From Bacteroidales bacterium (GTDB lineage: Bacteria > Bacteroidota > Bacteroidia > Bacteroidales > UBA932), in the NCBI GenBank assembly GCA_016281435.1, contig JAEEIQ010000112.1:1-17272 (forward strand): a DNA stretch of 17,272 bases, given 5' to 3'. A program made the position numbers and the translations under genes. The number at the start of each line of letters is the position of its first letter. Position 1 is the stretch's first letter. The notes under the pieces were generated by a model, which was not told the origin of the DNA, searched no databases, and saw nothing but the letters and a program-made list of their open reading frames with translations. Of the stretch, positions 7,460-15,721 are shown in pieces.

Positions 7460-8442
7460 TGTTTTTCGAATATCCAAAGTTGCTGTGGCTGCTTGCCGTA
7501 CCGGTCCTTCTGGCCGTCCATTACCTCTGGATGGAGCTGACGGACAGGCGTCCGCATCTGCGGGTCAGCTCTTCGGCTCCATGGAAGGTCCGGGGGACGT
7601 CCGCCCTTGCCGTGCTCCGGCATCTGCCGGCCGTCCTGCGCATCGCGGCCCTGGGCCTGATTGTCGTCGCGATAGCCCGTCCCCGCTCCTCGACCCAGAT
7701 GGAAAAGGTGGACACGGAAGGCATAGACATCGTGCTCGCGATGGACGTCTCGACCAGCATGCTCGCCCGGGACTTCACCCCCGACCGCATCAGCGCCGCG
7801 AAGGACATAGCCATAGAGTTCATCGCCCAGCGGCCCTCGGACCGCATGGGCATAGTGGTGTTCGCCGGGGAGAGCTATACCCAGTGCCCCCTCACTACGG
7901 ACAGGGCGACGCTCATCAACCTCATGAAGGAAGTCCAGACCGACCTTATCGAGGACGGTACCGCCATAGGGAACGGGCTTGCCACGGCCGTGGCGAGAAT
8001 GATGGACTCCGATGCGAAGAGCCGGGTCATCATCCTTTTGACGGACGGTGTCAACAACAGGGGCGAAGTCGCTCCTGCCACGGCCGCCGAGATTGCGAAG
8101 ACCTATGGCGTCAGGGTGTACACGATAGGCGTCGGAGCCAACGGGACGGCACCCTATCCCGTGATGACGCCCTGGGGCGTGGAGATGCGCGACGTGCAGG
8201 TGGAGATCGACGAAGACCTGCTGAAATCCATCGCCTCCGCGACCGGGGGGCGCTATTTCCGCGCAACGGACAATACGAAACTTTCGGAGATATATACGGA
8301 AATCAACCGGATGGAAAAGACCAGGACGACCCTCGACAGTTTTCCCGTCTACAAGGAACTTGCCTGGGGCTGGGCCGTGGCGGCGCTGCTGTGCCTGCTC
8401 GCCGAGTTGATTATACGATTGCTTATAAAGAGGCTGCCGTGA
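7459..8442 (+). CDS. batA: BatA, VWA-domain membrane protein
   Basis: BatA is an inner-membrane protein with a large VWA domain, part of the Bat (Bacteroides aerotolerance) complex. Seen: an N-terminal helix (FEYPKLLWLLAVPVLLAVHYL), a second helix at about 55-75 (LRIAALGLIVVAIARP), then the VWA domain with metal-site motif DVSTS at 96-100, GIVVFAGESYTQCPLTTD and ILLTDGVNN. A C-terminal helix (GWAVAALLCLLAELIIRLLI) closes the protein. Length, 327 residues, is typical. It shares domain order with the next gene, so the two are an old duplication. Its start overlaps the preceding stop (TGATG), and batB begins four bases after its stop. Confidence 0.93.
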   Translation: MFFEYPKLLWLLAVPVLLAVHYLWMELTDRRPHLRVSSSAPWKVRGTSALAVLRHLPAVLRIAALGLIVVAIARPRSSTQMEKVDTEGIDIVLAMDVSTSMLARDFTPDRISAAKDIAIEFIAQRPSDRMGIVVFAGESYTQCPLTTDRATLINLMKEVQTDLIEDGTAIGNGLATAVARMMDSDAKSRVIILLTDGVNNRGEVAPATAAEIAKTYGVRVYTIGVGANGTAPYPVMTPWGVEMRDVQVEIDEDLLKSIASATGGRYFRATDNTKLSEIYTEINRMEKTRTTLDSFPVYKELAWGWAVAALLCLLAELIIRLLIKRLP

Positions 8443-8446
8443 CGAT

Positions 8447-9448
8447 ATGCTGATATTCGCGAACATACAATATCTGTGGCTTCTGCTGCTCGTGCCGGTG
8501 ATTCCGCTCGCGTACGCTCTCGTGCGTGCCGCCCGCAGAAGACGCATCCGCGCCCTGGGGGACAGCGAGCTTGTCAGGGAACTGATGCCATCATGGTCCG
8601 GCGCCAAGGGATGGGTGCGGGTGGTCCTGTTCACCATTGCCTTCCTGTTCTTTGTCCTCGGCCTTGCCAGACCGCAGATCGGAGCCAAGCTGAGCGAACG
8701 CGAGGCCAAGGGGGCCGAGATCATCATCTGCCTCGACGTCTCCAATTCCATGCTGGCGCAGGACTATTCGCCTGACCGGCTCAGCCGGGCCAAGCTGGCG
8801 ATCTCCCGCATCGTGGACCGTCTTCAGGACGACAGGATAGGACTTATCGTCTTCGCCGGCACTTCGTTCGTTCAGCTACCCGTCACGACGGACTATGTCT
8901 CCGCCAAGATGTTCCTTTCGTCGATCAACACCGACTCGGTGCCTGTGCAGGGTACGGCCATCGGGGACGCCGTGCTGACGGCCGCGAAGAGCTTCAGCGC
9001 CCAGAGCGAGAAGAGCCGCGCCATTATAGTCATAACCGATGGCGAGAACCATGAGGACGATCCGGTCGATGCGGCCAGGCAGGCCGCGTCCATGGGCATC
9101 AAGGTTTATACGATAGGTGTCGGCTCGCTCCGCGGGCAGCCCATCCCGAAGGACGGGGAACTGATGAAGGACAAGGACGGTGAGATCGTCGTGACCCGCC
9201 TGGATGAAGGAACCCTGCAGAAAATGGCCCGCGAGGGCGGCGGGGCGTATGTCCATGCCGGAAACGAGGAATTCGGGCTGAATCCTATAATAGACGACAT
9301 CCGCAAGCTCGAGGCGGAAAAATTCAAGTCCGTGGTCTTTGAAGAATACGACGAGCAATATATGTATTTCTTTGCCGCAGCCCTGGTCCTTTTCGTGATT
9401 GAAATGCTGATCGGGGAGAGGCGGCACAAAAGGAGTTTGTTCAGATGA
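8447..9448 (+). CDS. batB: BatB, VWA-domain membrane protein
   Basis: This is the paralogue and likely partner of BatA, with the same layout: N-terminal membrane helix (IQYLWLLLLVPVIPLAYAL), second helix (VVLFTIAFLFFVLGLARP), VWA domain with DVSNS at 97-101, GLIVFAGTSFVQLPVTTD and IVITDGENHEDDP, and a C-terminal helix (YFFAAALVLFVIEMLI). GENHEDD and the GSLRGQPIPKDG loop are characteristic of BatB rather than BatA. The length of 333 residues is usual. Its last codons overlap the batC start by four bases (ATGA), which points to translational coupling and a fixed ratio of the two products. Confidence 0.93.
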   Translation: MLIFANIQYLWLLLLVPVIPLAYALVRAARRRRIRALGDSELVRELMPSWSGAKGWVRVVLFTIAFLFFVLGLARPQIGAKLSEREAKGAEIIICLDVSNSMLAQDYSPDRLSRAKLAISRIVDRLQDDRIGLIVFAGTSFVQLPVTTDYVSAKMFLSSINTDSVPVQGTAIGDAVLTAAKSFSAQSEKSRAIIVITDGENHEDDPVDAARQAASMGIKVYTIGVGSLRGQPIPKDGELMKDKDGEIVVTRLDEGTLQKMAREGGGAYVHAGNEEFGLNPIIDDIRKLEAEKFKSVVFEEYDEQYMYFFAAALVLFVIEMLIGERRHKRSLFR

Positions 9449-10164
9449 GAAGGTTCGTGACTTTGCTTCTTTGCGCGCTATTCTGCCTGCCTGCATTTTC
9501 GCAGGCGGACAGGCGTGAAGTCCGCTCCGGAAACCGCAAATACAAGAAGGGGGACATGAAGGAGGCGGAACTGGAATACCGCAAGGCCATGGTCCGGGAC
9601 AGCCTTTCGGTGGCCGCGTTGAACAACCTCGGTTGCGCCCTGCACAAGCAGGGGGACAACGACGGGGCGGCGAAGATGTGGTCGAAGGCTGCGGACCAGC
9701 TGAAGGGCGATGAACCCGGGCAGGCGCGCGAGTGGTTCAACATGGGCTGCTCCGCCCTGGCCAAGAAGGACTATGCCGCGGCGGTGGCCGCCTTCAAGGA
9801 AGCCCTGCTGAGGGACCCCGGCGACATGGATGCGAAGGAGCGCTACTCCTACGCGAAGCGCATGCTCCAACAACAGCAGAACCAGGACCAGCAGAACCAG
9901 AACCAGCAGAATCAGGATCAGCAGGACCAGAATCAGCAAAACCAGGACCAGCAGGATCAGAACCAGCAGAATCAGGATCAGCAGGACCAGGACGACCGGC
10001 AGGACCAGGACCAGCAGGATCAGAACCGGGAGCCGAAGATCTCTCCCCAGCAGGCCCAGCAGGTCCTGAGAGCCATCCAGGCCCAGGAAAAAGAGACCCA
10101 GGACAAGGTCAAGAAGGAAAAGGCGGAACTCCTGAAATCCCGCCAGAAGGATAAAAATTGGTAA
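9445..10164 (+). CDS. batC: BatC, exported TPR protein with Q/N/D-rich tail
   Basis: BatC is a tetratricopeptide-repeat protein of the Bat complex, probably periplasmic. Seen: a signal peptide (MRRFVTLLLCALFCLPAFSQ, residues 1-20), then TPR-type helices from about 25 to 135 (GDMKEAELEYRKAMVRD, NNLGCALHKQGDNDGAAKMWSKA, FNMGCSALAKKDYAAAVAAFKEALLRDP). Residues 142-194 are an almost pure Gln/Asn/Asp tract, and the last 40 are a charged, Lys-rich helix (KETQDKVKKEKAELLKS). A Gln/Asp-rich tract is common in BatC of Bacteroidota, though its length varies. The stop TAA overlaps the next ATG by one base. Confidence 0.9.
   Translation: MRRFVTLLLCALFCLPAFSQADRREVRSGNRKYKKGDMKEAELEYRKAMVRDSLSVAALNNLGCALHKQGDNDGAAKMWSKAADQLKGDEPGQAREWFNMGCSALAKKDYAAAVAAFKEALLRDPGDMDAKERYSYAKRMLQQQQNQDQQNQNQQNQDQQDQNQQNQDQQDQNQQNQDQQDQDDRQDQDQQDQNREPKISPQQAQQVLRAIQAQEKETQDKVKKEKAELLKSRQKDKNW
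9868..10026 (+). repeat. Q/N/D-coding tandem repeat in batC
   Basis: The tract is built from CAG, AAC/AAT and GAC/GAT codons. A 30-base unit encoding QNQDQQDQNQ recurs about three times in the middle, with imperfect units on both sides. Synonymous third-base changes among units (AAC/AAT, GAC/GAT, CAG/CAA) show it is not a very recent expansion. Confidence 0.75.
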
Positions 10165-12782
10165 TGAAGAGAATCCTCATATTGTTCACCAGCCTGCTCG
10201 CGGCCCTGACGCTCGCCGGGCAGAACACCATACGCGTGCAAGCCCCCAACCTCGTTTCGGAAGGGGAACAGTTCAACGTGACCTTCATAATCGACGGGGA
10301 GACGGCTCCTTCTGATTTCAGCTGGTCGCCCGGCGACGAATTCCAGCTAGTCTGGGGCCCGCAGAAAGGAAGTTCCACGTCCATCAGCATAGTGAACGGG
10401 AAGAGGACCAAGTCTTCCCAGACCACATACACCTACGTCCTGCTTCCGAGGAAGACAGGTACGTTCACCCTTCCGGCCGCGACCGCATCCTTCAAGGGCC
10501 ACAGCGTCAGTTCCCCGAAACAGCAAGTGGAGGTTTTCGCCGGCCAGGCCCCTTCCTCCCAGAGGCAGCAGGGCGGGAGCGGACAGGCCCAGGGGACCTC
10601 TGTCAGCGGGGAAGATCTTTTCATCAGGATGATCCCGAGCAAGACACGGGTCGTGGTCGGGGAGCCCTTGACAGTCACCTTCAAGCTGTTCAGCCGCATA
10701 GACGTGGCCGGATACGAGGACCTGCGCTTCCCTGAATTCGACGGATTCTGGGTCCAGGATCTTCCCGGGCCGTCCAGCGTCGAATTCCGCAGGGAGAAAT
10801 ACGGCGACCAGATCTACAACGCTGCGGTCCTCCGCAGCTGCACCCTCATCCCGCAGCAGTCGGGCAACCTCACCGTAGGCCCGGCCGAGATGGTATGCCA
10901 GATAATGGTGCGTGCTCCGAGGTCCTCGGGAGGCGGAATTTTCGACTCCTTCTTCCAGGACGACTACCGTACGATACGCAAGAGGATCACCTCCGGAGAG
11001 ACCACTTTCCGGGTGAGTCCCCTTCCTGCAGGGGCGCCGTCTTCGTTCGGCGGGGGAGTGGGGTCCTTCAGGATATCCTCCGCGCTGACTAAGGACAGCC
11101 TCCGCACCCACGACGCCGCATCCCTGAAGATTACCGTTTCCGGAAAGGGAAACCTCTCCATGCTGGATGCTCCGAAAGTCAATTTCCCGCCCGATTTCGA
11201 GGTCTACGACATCAAGACTACGGAAAACTCGGACAAGTCCTCCGGGCGCCTGTCCGGGAGCAAGACTTTCGAATATCCTTTCATACCCCGCAGCCACGGT
11301 GAATTCACCATCCCCCCCGTGGAGTATTCCTACTATGATCCGTCGACCGGGAAATACGTCACCCTCCGCACTCCGGAAATGCCGCTTTCCGTCAGCCGGG
11401 GCAACGAGCCCGAGACTGCGGCCAATCCCGGCGGGCAGCTCGTGCAGGGCGTGGACAGGCGCGACGTGCGGGACCTCGGCAGCGACATACGCTTCATTTC
11501 GACGAAACTGCCGCGCCTGCGCCATGCAGGGTATTTCTTCGTAGGTTCACCTTTGTTCCTTGCCATAGTGATACTGCTCCTGATAGCCGCCGCGGCCGTG
11601 TATTTCGTGCTCCGTTCCGTTGCCGCGCGCCGCGCCGACGTGGTCGGGACACGTGTACGAGGGGCTTCCAAGATGGCCCGGGGAAGGCTCTCGAAGGCTG
11701 CGCAGTATCTCCGCGACAATCTTTATTCCGCATTTTACGAAGAACTGCACAAAGCCATCCTGGGCTTTGTTTCAGACAAGCTCAACATGGATGTTTACGA
11801 GATGGACAAGGATACCATTTCCGGCAGGCTGACCGGGGCCGGAGTCCCGGAAGGACTGGCCAGGGATTGCATCTCCCTGCTCGAGGCCTGCGAATTCGCC
11901 CGCTATTCTTCCTCATCCGAAGGCAGGGAAGGCATGAACGGTCATTATGAACAGGCCGTTGCCGTCATATCCGGCATCGATGCCGCCCTGAAGCGCCGCC
12001 CGTCCCGCCGGCCCGTGTCCGCAGCCGTTGCGGCCCTCATCATCATGGCCGCATCCGCACCGGGGCTCGGTGCCGCGACTCCCGCGGCCGATTCCCTGTG
12101 GAACGCTTCTGCGGCCGCCTATGCGGACGGCAGCTGGGGCGAAGCCGCGGACGGCTGGACCGCCATTTCGGAGATGGGCCTGAGCTCACCCCAGTTGTTC
12201 TACAACATAGGCAACGCCCGCTTCAAGGAAGGGAACCATGCCCTTGCCATCCTGAATTACGAGAGGGCCCTGAAACTTGATCCTTCGTACTCCGACGCGC
12301 GTTTCAACCTCGAATTCGCCGGCAGCTTCGTCCAGGACCGCATCGACGTCCTGCCCGAGTTCTTCCTCAGGACATGGGCCCGCAAACTGCGCTGGGCCAT
12401 GCCATCGGACGCTTGGGCCGCGTTGTTCCTGGTCTTTCTGGCCGGGCTGATTGCCTGCGTGCTGCTGTTCCTGCTTTCCGGCTCTTACGCCGGCCGCAGG
12501 ACCGGCTTTTTCCTGGGGCTTGCGTTGCTGGTCCTTTCCGCCGTCTGCCTGGATGCTTCCATCCGTCAGCGCAAGGAAGCTCTCGGGACCGACCGGGCCA
12601 TTGTCACCGTGCCCGTGGCACCGGTGCGCAGCGCCCCCGGTACGGACGTCTCCAGGGACCTTTTCATACTGCATGAGGGCACCAAGGTGAAGATACTCGA
12701 GAGCCTCGGTGAGTGGAGCGATATAGAAATCGCCGACGGAAGGCGCGGATGGATACGCTCGGGGGCCTTTGAGATTATCTGA
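10164..12782 (+). CDS. BatD-BatE fusion protein
   Basis: One uninterrupted frame of 872 residues joins two proteins usually encoded separately. The start is the ATG at 10164 (MKRILILFTSLLAALTLAGQ, export signal); a TTG two codons earlier is less likely. Residues 21 to about 450 are BatD-type periplasmic beta domains, with a membrane helix at 457-484 and a cytoplasmic helical domain to about 610. Next, RRPSRR followed by a hydrophobic stretch (616-632) and small residues (GLGAATPAAD) looks like the signal peptide of BatE. TPR-like repeats follow (about 643-720, FYNIGNARFKEGNHALAILNYERALKLDP), then two helices (750-772, 780-797) and an SH3-like domain (about 810-872, ending GRRGWIRSGAFEII). Topology is consistent for an uncut fusion. 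Signal peptidase could also cut near 637-642 and release BatE. It ends the operon. Confidence 0.88.
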   Translation: MKRILILFTSLLAALTLAGQNTIRVQAPNLVSEGEQFNVTFIIDGETAPSDFSWSPGDEFQLVWGPQKGSSTSISIVNGKRTKSSQTTYTYVLLPRKTGTFTLPAATASFKGHSVSSPKQQVEVFAGQAPSSQRQQGGSGQAQGTSVSGEDLFIRMIPSKTRVVVGEPLTVTFKLFSRIDVAGYEDLRFPEFDGFWVQDLPGPSSVEFRREKYGDQIYNAAVLRSCTLIPQQSGNLTVGPAEMVCQIMVRAPRSSGGGIFDSFFQDDYRTIRKRITSGETTFRVSPLPAGAPSSFGGGVGSFRISSALTKDSLRTHDAASLKITVSGKGNLSMLDAPKVNFPPDFEVYDIKTTENSDKSSGRLSGSKTFEYPFIPRSHGEFTIPPVEYSYYDPSTGKYVTLRTPEMPLSVSRGNEPETAANPGGQLVQGVDRRDVRDLGSDIRFISTKLPRLRHAGYFFVGSPLFLAIVILLLIAAAAVYFVLRSVAARRADVVGTRVRGASKMARGRLSKAAQYLRDNLYSAFYEELHKAILGFVSDKLNMDVYEMDKDTISGRLTGAGVPEGLARDCISLLEACEFARYSSSSEGREGMNGHYEQAVAVISGIDAALKRRPSRRPVSAAVAALIIMAASAPGLGAATPAADSLWNASAAAYADGSWGEAADGWTAISEMGLSSPQLFYNIGNARFKEGNHALAILNYERALKLDPSYSDARFNLEFAGSFVQDRIDVLPEFFLRTWARKLRWAMPSDAWAALFLVFLAGLIACVLLFLLSGSYAGRRTGFFLGLALLVLSAVCLDASIRQRKEALGTDRAIVTVPVAPVRSAPGTDVSRDLFILHEGTKVKILESLGEWSDIEIADGRRGWIRSGAFEII

Positions 12783-12820
12783 GGGGGGCTACAAATTGTT
12801 GAAATAATTGTTGATAAATA

Positions 12821-12850
12821 TTGATTCAATCAAAAAAATGGCTATATTTG
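12821..12850 (+). promoter_or_regulatory. Strong predicted promoter of the OmpA-family gene
   Basis: TTG (12821-12823), a 19-base spacer and TATATTTG (12843-12850) match the Bacteroidota consensus exactly at -7. The transcript should start near 12856, leaving an AT-rich leader of about 45 bases without a Shine-Dalgarno site. Confidence 0.75.
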
Positions 12851-12901
12851 TCGCGTATTTCAGAACGAAGACAAGAAATATTTAATATCAATTGATGCAT
12901 T

Positions 12902-14068
12902 ATGAAGATTAAAGTTTTAGTTTTGGCCTCTGCCCTCCTTCTCTGCGGAAGCGCTTTCGCACAGGAGAACAACAAGGATGCCAATGGGAACATCCAGTAT
13001 GGCCCCTACTCGACTAACAAGTTCTGGGACAATTGGTTTGTCAGCCTCAGCGGTGGTATCGACTATACCGTCGAGAACAAGACCGGCGGCGGACTTACCC
13101 CCGCTCTCGACATCAATGTCGGTAAGTGGCTGGATCCCTGCTTCGGCGTCCGTGCCGGTTGGGAAGGTTGGAAAGTCGCTGCGAAGAACGCCAACCCCGA
13201 CAAGTACAACTACAACCAGTTCCACGCTGACTTCCTCTGGAACATCAGCAACCAGTTCTGGGGATACAAGGAAGACAGGGTTTACAACTGCATCCCTTAC
13301 TTCCACGCCAGCGCCATCCTCAATGTCCTCACCAGCAGCAAGCAGCTTGGTGCCGACATCGGAGCCGGTTTCGGTCTGTTGAACAACATCCGTCTGAATG
13401 ACAAGTTCGCCATCCCCATCGATGTGCGCGGAACCATCCTGCACGGTGACAACCTCGGCCCCGGCGGCGCAGGTCTTGGCGGAGTCCTCTCCGTGACCGC
13501 AGGTCTCGCCTACAACTTCGGAGTCAGCAACTGGAAGCGTACCTCCAGCATCCTCGCACCGGCTCTCGCAGCCGCAGCCGCTGCAGAAGCTGCGAAGCAG
13601 GCCATGCAGGCTGAGAAGGACAAGGCAAACGCCCAGAAGGCTGCTGCCCAGAACACTGCCGACCAGCTCGCCAAGGAGAACGACAACCTGAAGAAGGAAG
13701 TCGCCCAGGGCATCAACGACAACAGCGACCTCATAAAGGGCCTCCTCGAGACTCCGATGGTGGTTTACTTCGAGATCGGCAAGGCCAAGCTCAGCAACAA
13801 GGAGCAGGCCCACTTCGACTACATCGTGAAGAACATCATGAGCCGTGGCAAGAGCGCGAAGTTCACTCTCTCCGGAAATGCTGACAGCAAGACCGGCAGC
13901 AAGAGGCGCAACCAGCAGCTCTCCGAGCAGCGTGCAGATTACATCTACAAGCTCCTCACCGACAAGTATGGCATGGACGCTGACAAGTTCACCGTCAAGG
14001 CCAACGGCGGCAACGACATCTTCGACACTCCTGAACTCAACAGGGCTGTCATCATCGAAGCCGAGTAA
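12902..14068 (+). CDS. OmpA-family outer-membrane protein
   Basis: A clear signal peptide (MKIKVLVLASALLLCGSAFAQ) is followed by an aromatic- and glycine-rich region, about 30-215, that fits a small outer-membrane beta-barrel. An Ala/Lys/Glu-rich segment at about 220-275 (AAAAAEAAKQAMQAEKDKANAQ) is probably a coiled coil or periplasmic linker. The OmpA/MotB peptidoglycan-binding domain starts at about 287 (VVYFEIGKAKLS). It retains the ligand-contact Asp (SGNADSKTGSK) and Arg (ELNRAVIIE) positions. The role is to tie the outer membrane to the cell wall. Codon choice is strongly biased and promoter and terminator are both good, so high expression is likely. It has its own promoter and is not part of the bat operon. 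Confidence 0.9.
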   Translation: MKIKVLVLASALLLCGSAFAQENNKDANGNIQYGPYSTNKFWDNWFVSLSGGIDYTVENKTGGGLTPALDINVGKWLDPCFGVRAGWEGWKVAAKNANPDKYNYNQFHADFLWNISNQFWGYKEDRVYNCIPYFHASAILNVLTSSKQLGADIGAGFGLLNNIRLNDKFAIPIDVRGTILHGDNLGPGGAGLGGVLSVTAGLAYNFGVSNWKRTSSILAPALAAAAAAEAAKQAMQAEKDKANAQKAAAQNTADQLAKENDNLKKEVAQGINDNSDLIKGLLETPMVVYFEIGKAKLSNKEQAHFDYIVKNIMSRGKSAKFTLSGNADSKTGSKRRNQQLSEQRADYIYKLLTDKYGMDADKFTVKANGGNDIFDTPELNRAVIIEAE

Positions 14069-14091
14069 TTTATTCCTGATGGAATCAGAAA

Positions 14092-14126
14092 AGAGGCGGA
14101 TCATTTGGTCCGCCTCTAATTGTTTT
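14092..14126. terminator. Two-way intrinsic terminator between OmpA gene and ferredoxin
   Basis: AGAGGCGGA (14092-14100) and TCCGCCTCT (14109-14117) form a perfect 9-bp stem with an 8-base loop. AATTGTTTT follows on the plus strand. On the minus strand the stem is directly followed by TTTC, so the same hairpin can end both convergent transcripts. Confidence 0.88.
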
Positions 14127-14144
14127 AGGATTCAACACAGGCTA

Positions 14145-14357
14145 TTATCCTGTCTCTTCGATACATTGTTCAGGGCAAACGCTAATGGCAGTTAAGACAT
14201 AATCTGCCACTTCGGTACCCAAGGTCGCTATTGCCTCCCCTGTGCTTGTGAAATACGCCTTCACGTTACTGTTGATGGCAATTTCTCCATTTGCAACAGG
14301 GACGCAAGTCTCGCAGCCATTGCACCGATCTTGGTGAATCTCGAATGTTGAAGCCAT
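14145..14357 (-). CDS. Small ferredoxin with one [4Fe-4S] cluster
   Basis: The 70-residue product has CNGCETC (Cys12, Cys15, Cys18) near the start and SVCPEQCIEE (Cys61 followed by Pro) near the end. This is the C-x2-C-x2-C...C-P pattern of single-cluster bacterial ferredoxins; Cys65 is extra and could form a disulfide or be free. The protein is cytoplasmic and acidic, as expected for an electron carrier. Its redox partner is not evident from neighbours: it is convergent with the OmpA-family gene and divergent from an M28 peptidase. The start ATG lies about 18 bases after the predicted transcription start. Base composition seems more AT-rich than that of the bat operon. Confidence 0.88.
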   Translation of the reverse strand: MASTFEIHQDRCNGCETCVPVANGEIAINSNVKAYFTSTGEAIATLGTEVADYVLTAISVCPEQCIEETG

Positions 14358-14368
14358 AAGATAAGGAA

Positions 14369-14399
14369 TTGGTTATTGTACAATTATAGTTTATTTTTT
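14369..14399 (+). promoter_or_regulatory. Possible promoter of the M28 peptidase gene
   Basis: TTG (14369-14371), a 20-base spacer and TATTTTTT (14392-14399, last base differs from TAnnTTTG) would start transcription near 14405. That supports a translation start at the TTG codons at 14418/14421 rather than the TTG at 14376, which lies within the promoter. Confidence 0.4.
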
Positions 14400-14412
14400 T
14401 TAATAATTCAAA
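14381..14412 (-). promoter_or_regulatory. Predicted promoter of the ferredoxin gene
   Basis: On the minus strand TTTG (14412-14409), a 20-base spacer and TATAATTG (14388-14381, one mismatch to TAnnTTTG) precede the ATG at 14357. It overlaps the predicted plus-strand promoter of the M28 gene. Confidence 0.5.
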
Positions 14413-14417
14413 GGCCA

Positions 14418-15662
14418 TTGTTGAGAATAACGTTAAATACTTTCCTTTTCTCTGTGTATTTGGTTTCCGTGAGCTCGTGCTGCCATGGGCAGGAGTTGGA
14501 ATTACAAAAGGAAATAGTCTATTTGGCAGATTCAATCGGGTGCAGGTACCCTGGATCTGAAGGAGATATTAAGGCGCGGGACCATATTTTGGACAAGTTT
14601 ACGGAATACGGACTCAAAGGGGAAGTGCAGACCTTCGATATAGTTGAAAAGATATGGGGAGAAGGCAGCTTGCGTCTGACAGGACGGGATGGTTCGTTGG
14701 ATTTATGCTATGGAGATGAGTTCGTCGTCAATCCCCGTAGCGCCACGGATACCCTTTCTGCCGGCTATGTGACAGTTACGGGCAGCCTCCCGGATTCGTT
14801 GCATCATATAATGAAGGGAAAGGTCGTGTTATGCGTCCAGGATACTTCTGCGGCAGTAGCCGGATCGAGAATCACTTCCGTATCTGCGGCTTCCGAAGCA
14901 GGCGCAAGGGCTATGATATATGTCCATAAACCCGATATGAGGGTCAGGCACAGCATCTCAAACGGCAACCGGCACTATCTGCCATGGCCGATACCGGTAC
15001 TGACCGTCAATTATGATATGTTGCGGGAATTTATCCCCGGAAGGACGGTCCACATTGCTACTAAACATCATGAAAAGCATCTGGAGGCTGCGAACATTAT
15101 CGGTTTGAAGCGCGGCTCCATATCGAAGACTGTCATAATAGGAGCCCATTTCGACACGCTTAAGCCGGATCCTGACAGCGGCATGGTCAGGCCCGGGGCG
15201 AATGACAATGCATCTGGAGTTGCTGTCCTTCTGGCTTTGGCGGAGCGTTTGAGTGTCATTGAGACACGTTGTAACATAATATTCGTTGCGTTCGGAGGCG
15301 AGGAAAAGGGTGCCTTGGGCTCGATGAACTTCGTGCAGCATTATCCGATCTCCCGGGAGAGTATCGAAGAGATGATTAATCTGGACATGGTTGGAGGTAT
15401 GGCTGACCGAACTCTTTATTTCAGGCAGTTCAACGCTACCCGGGTGATACCATCTTCCACCAGGATTCACCTGGTCGAAGGCGAGGATGCCCGCAGCGAC
15501 CATGGTGATTTCGTCTCCTCCGGAGTCCCTGCGACATACTTTACCACCGGCCAGGATGAGAAGATGCATACTATATACGATACATCTGATGGCTTGAACT
15601 ATGAGGGAATGAAAAAAATAGTCGCATTTCTTGTTGATTATATATTGAGAATTGCCGCTTAG
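14418..15662 (+). CDS. M28-family zinc aminopeptidase, probable lipoprotein
   Basis: The product should be a two-zinc exopeptidase. No ATG is available near the N-terminus; TTG at 14418 (or 14421) gives MLRITLNTFLFSVYLVSVSSC, a signal with lipobox VSSC and lipidated Cys21. Residues from about 100 to 205 fit a protease-associated insert. The catalytic domain shows every expected ligand: AHFD (His244, with Asp246), GANDNASG (Asp263), FGGEEKG (Glu295, catalytic Glu, and Glu296), NLDMVGG (Asp323) and KMHTIYDT (His384). Total 414 residues, usual for secreted M28 enzymes. Location should be periplasmic or surface-bound. Codon use is less GC-biased than in flanking genes. The substrate, and whether the link with ferredoxin means anything, are unknown. 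Confidence 0.87.
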   Translation: MLRITLNTFLFSVYLVSVSSCCHGQELELQKEIVYLADSIGCRYPGSEGDIKARDHILDKFTEYGLKGEVQTFDIVEKIWGEGSLRLTGRDGSLDLCYGDEFVVNPRSATDTLSAGYVTVTGSLPDSLHHIMKGKVVLCVQDTSAAVAGSRITSVSAASEAGARAMIYVHKPDMRVRHSISNGNRHYLPWPIPVLTVNYDMLREFIPGRTVHIATKHHEKHLEAANIIGLKRGSISKTVIIGAHFDTLKPDPDSGMVRPGANDNASGVAVLLALAERLSVIETRCNIIFVAFGGEEKGALGSMNFVQHYPISRESIEEMINLDMVGGMADRTLYFRQFNATRVIPSSTRIHLVEGEDARSDHGDFVSSGVPATYFTTGQDEKMHTIYDTSDGLNYEGMKKIVAFLVDYILRIAA

Positions 15663-15666
15663 CCCG

Positions 15667-15697
15667 TTTTATTTCTCCTAAGGATTTCTTAAATTTG
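15667..15697 (+). promoter_or_regulatory. Predicted promoter of purA
   Basis: TAAATTTG (15690-15697) matches the Bacteroidota -7 box exactly, with TTTT (15667-15670) 19 bases upstream as a weak -33 box. The start is expected near 15703, about 18 bases ahead of the ATG. No purine-riboswitch-like structure fits in so short a leader. Confidence 0.6.
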
Positions 15698-15721
15698 TCT
15701 GCAAACCGATAACGAACTGCA

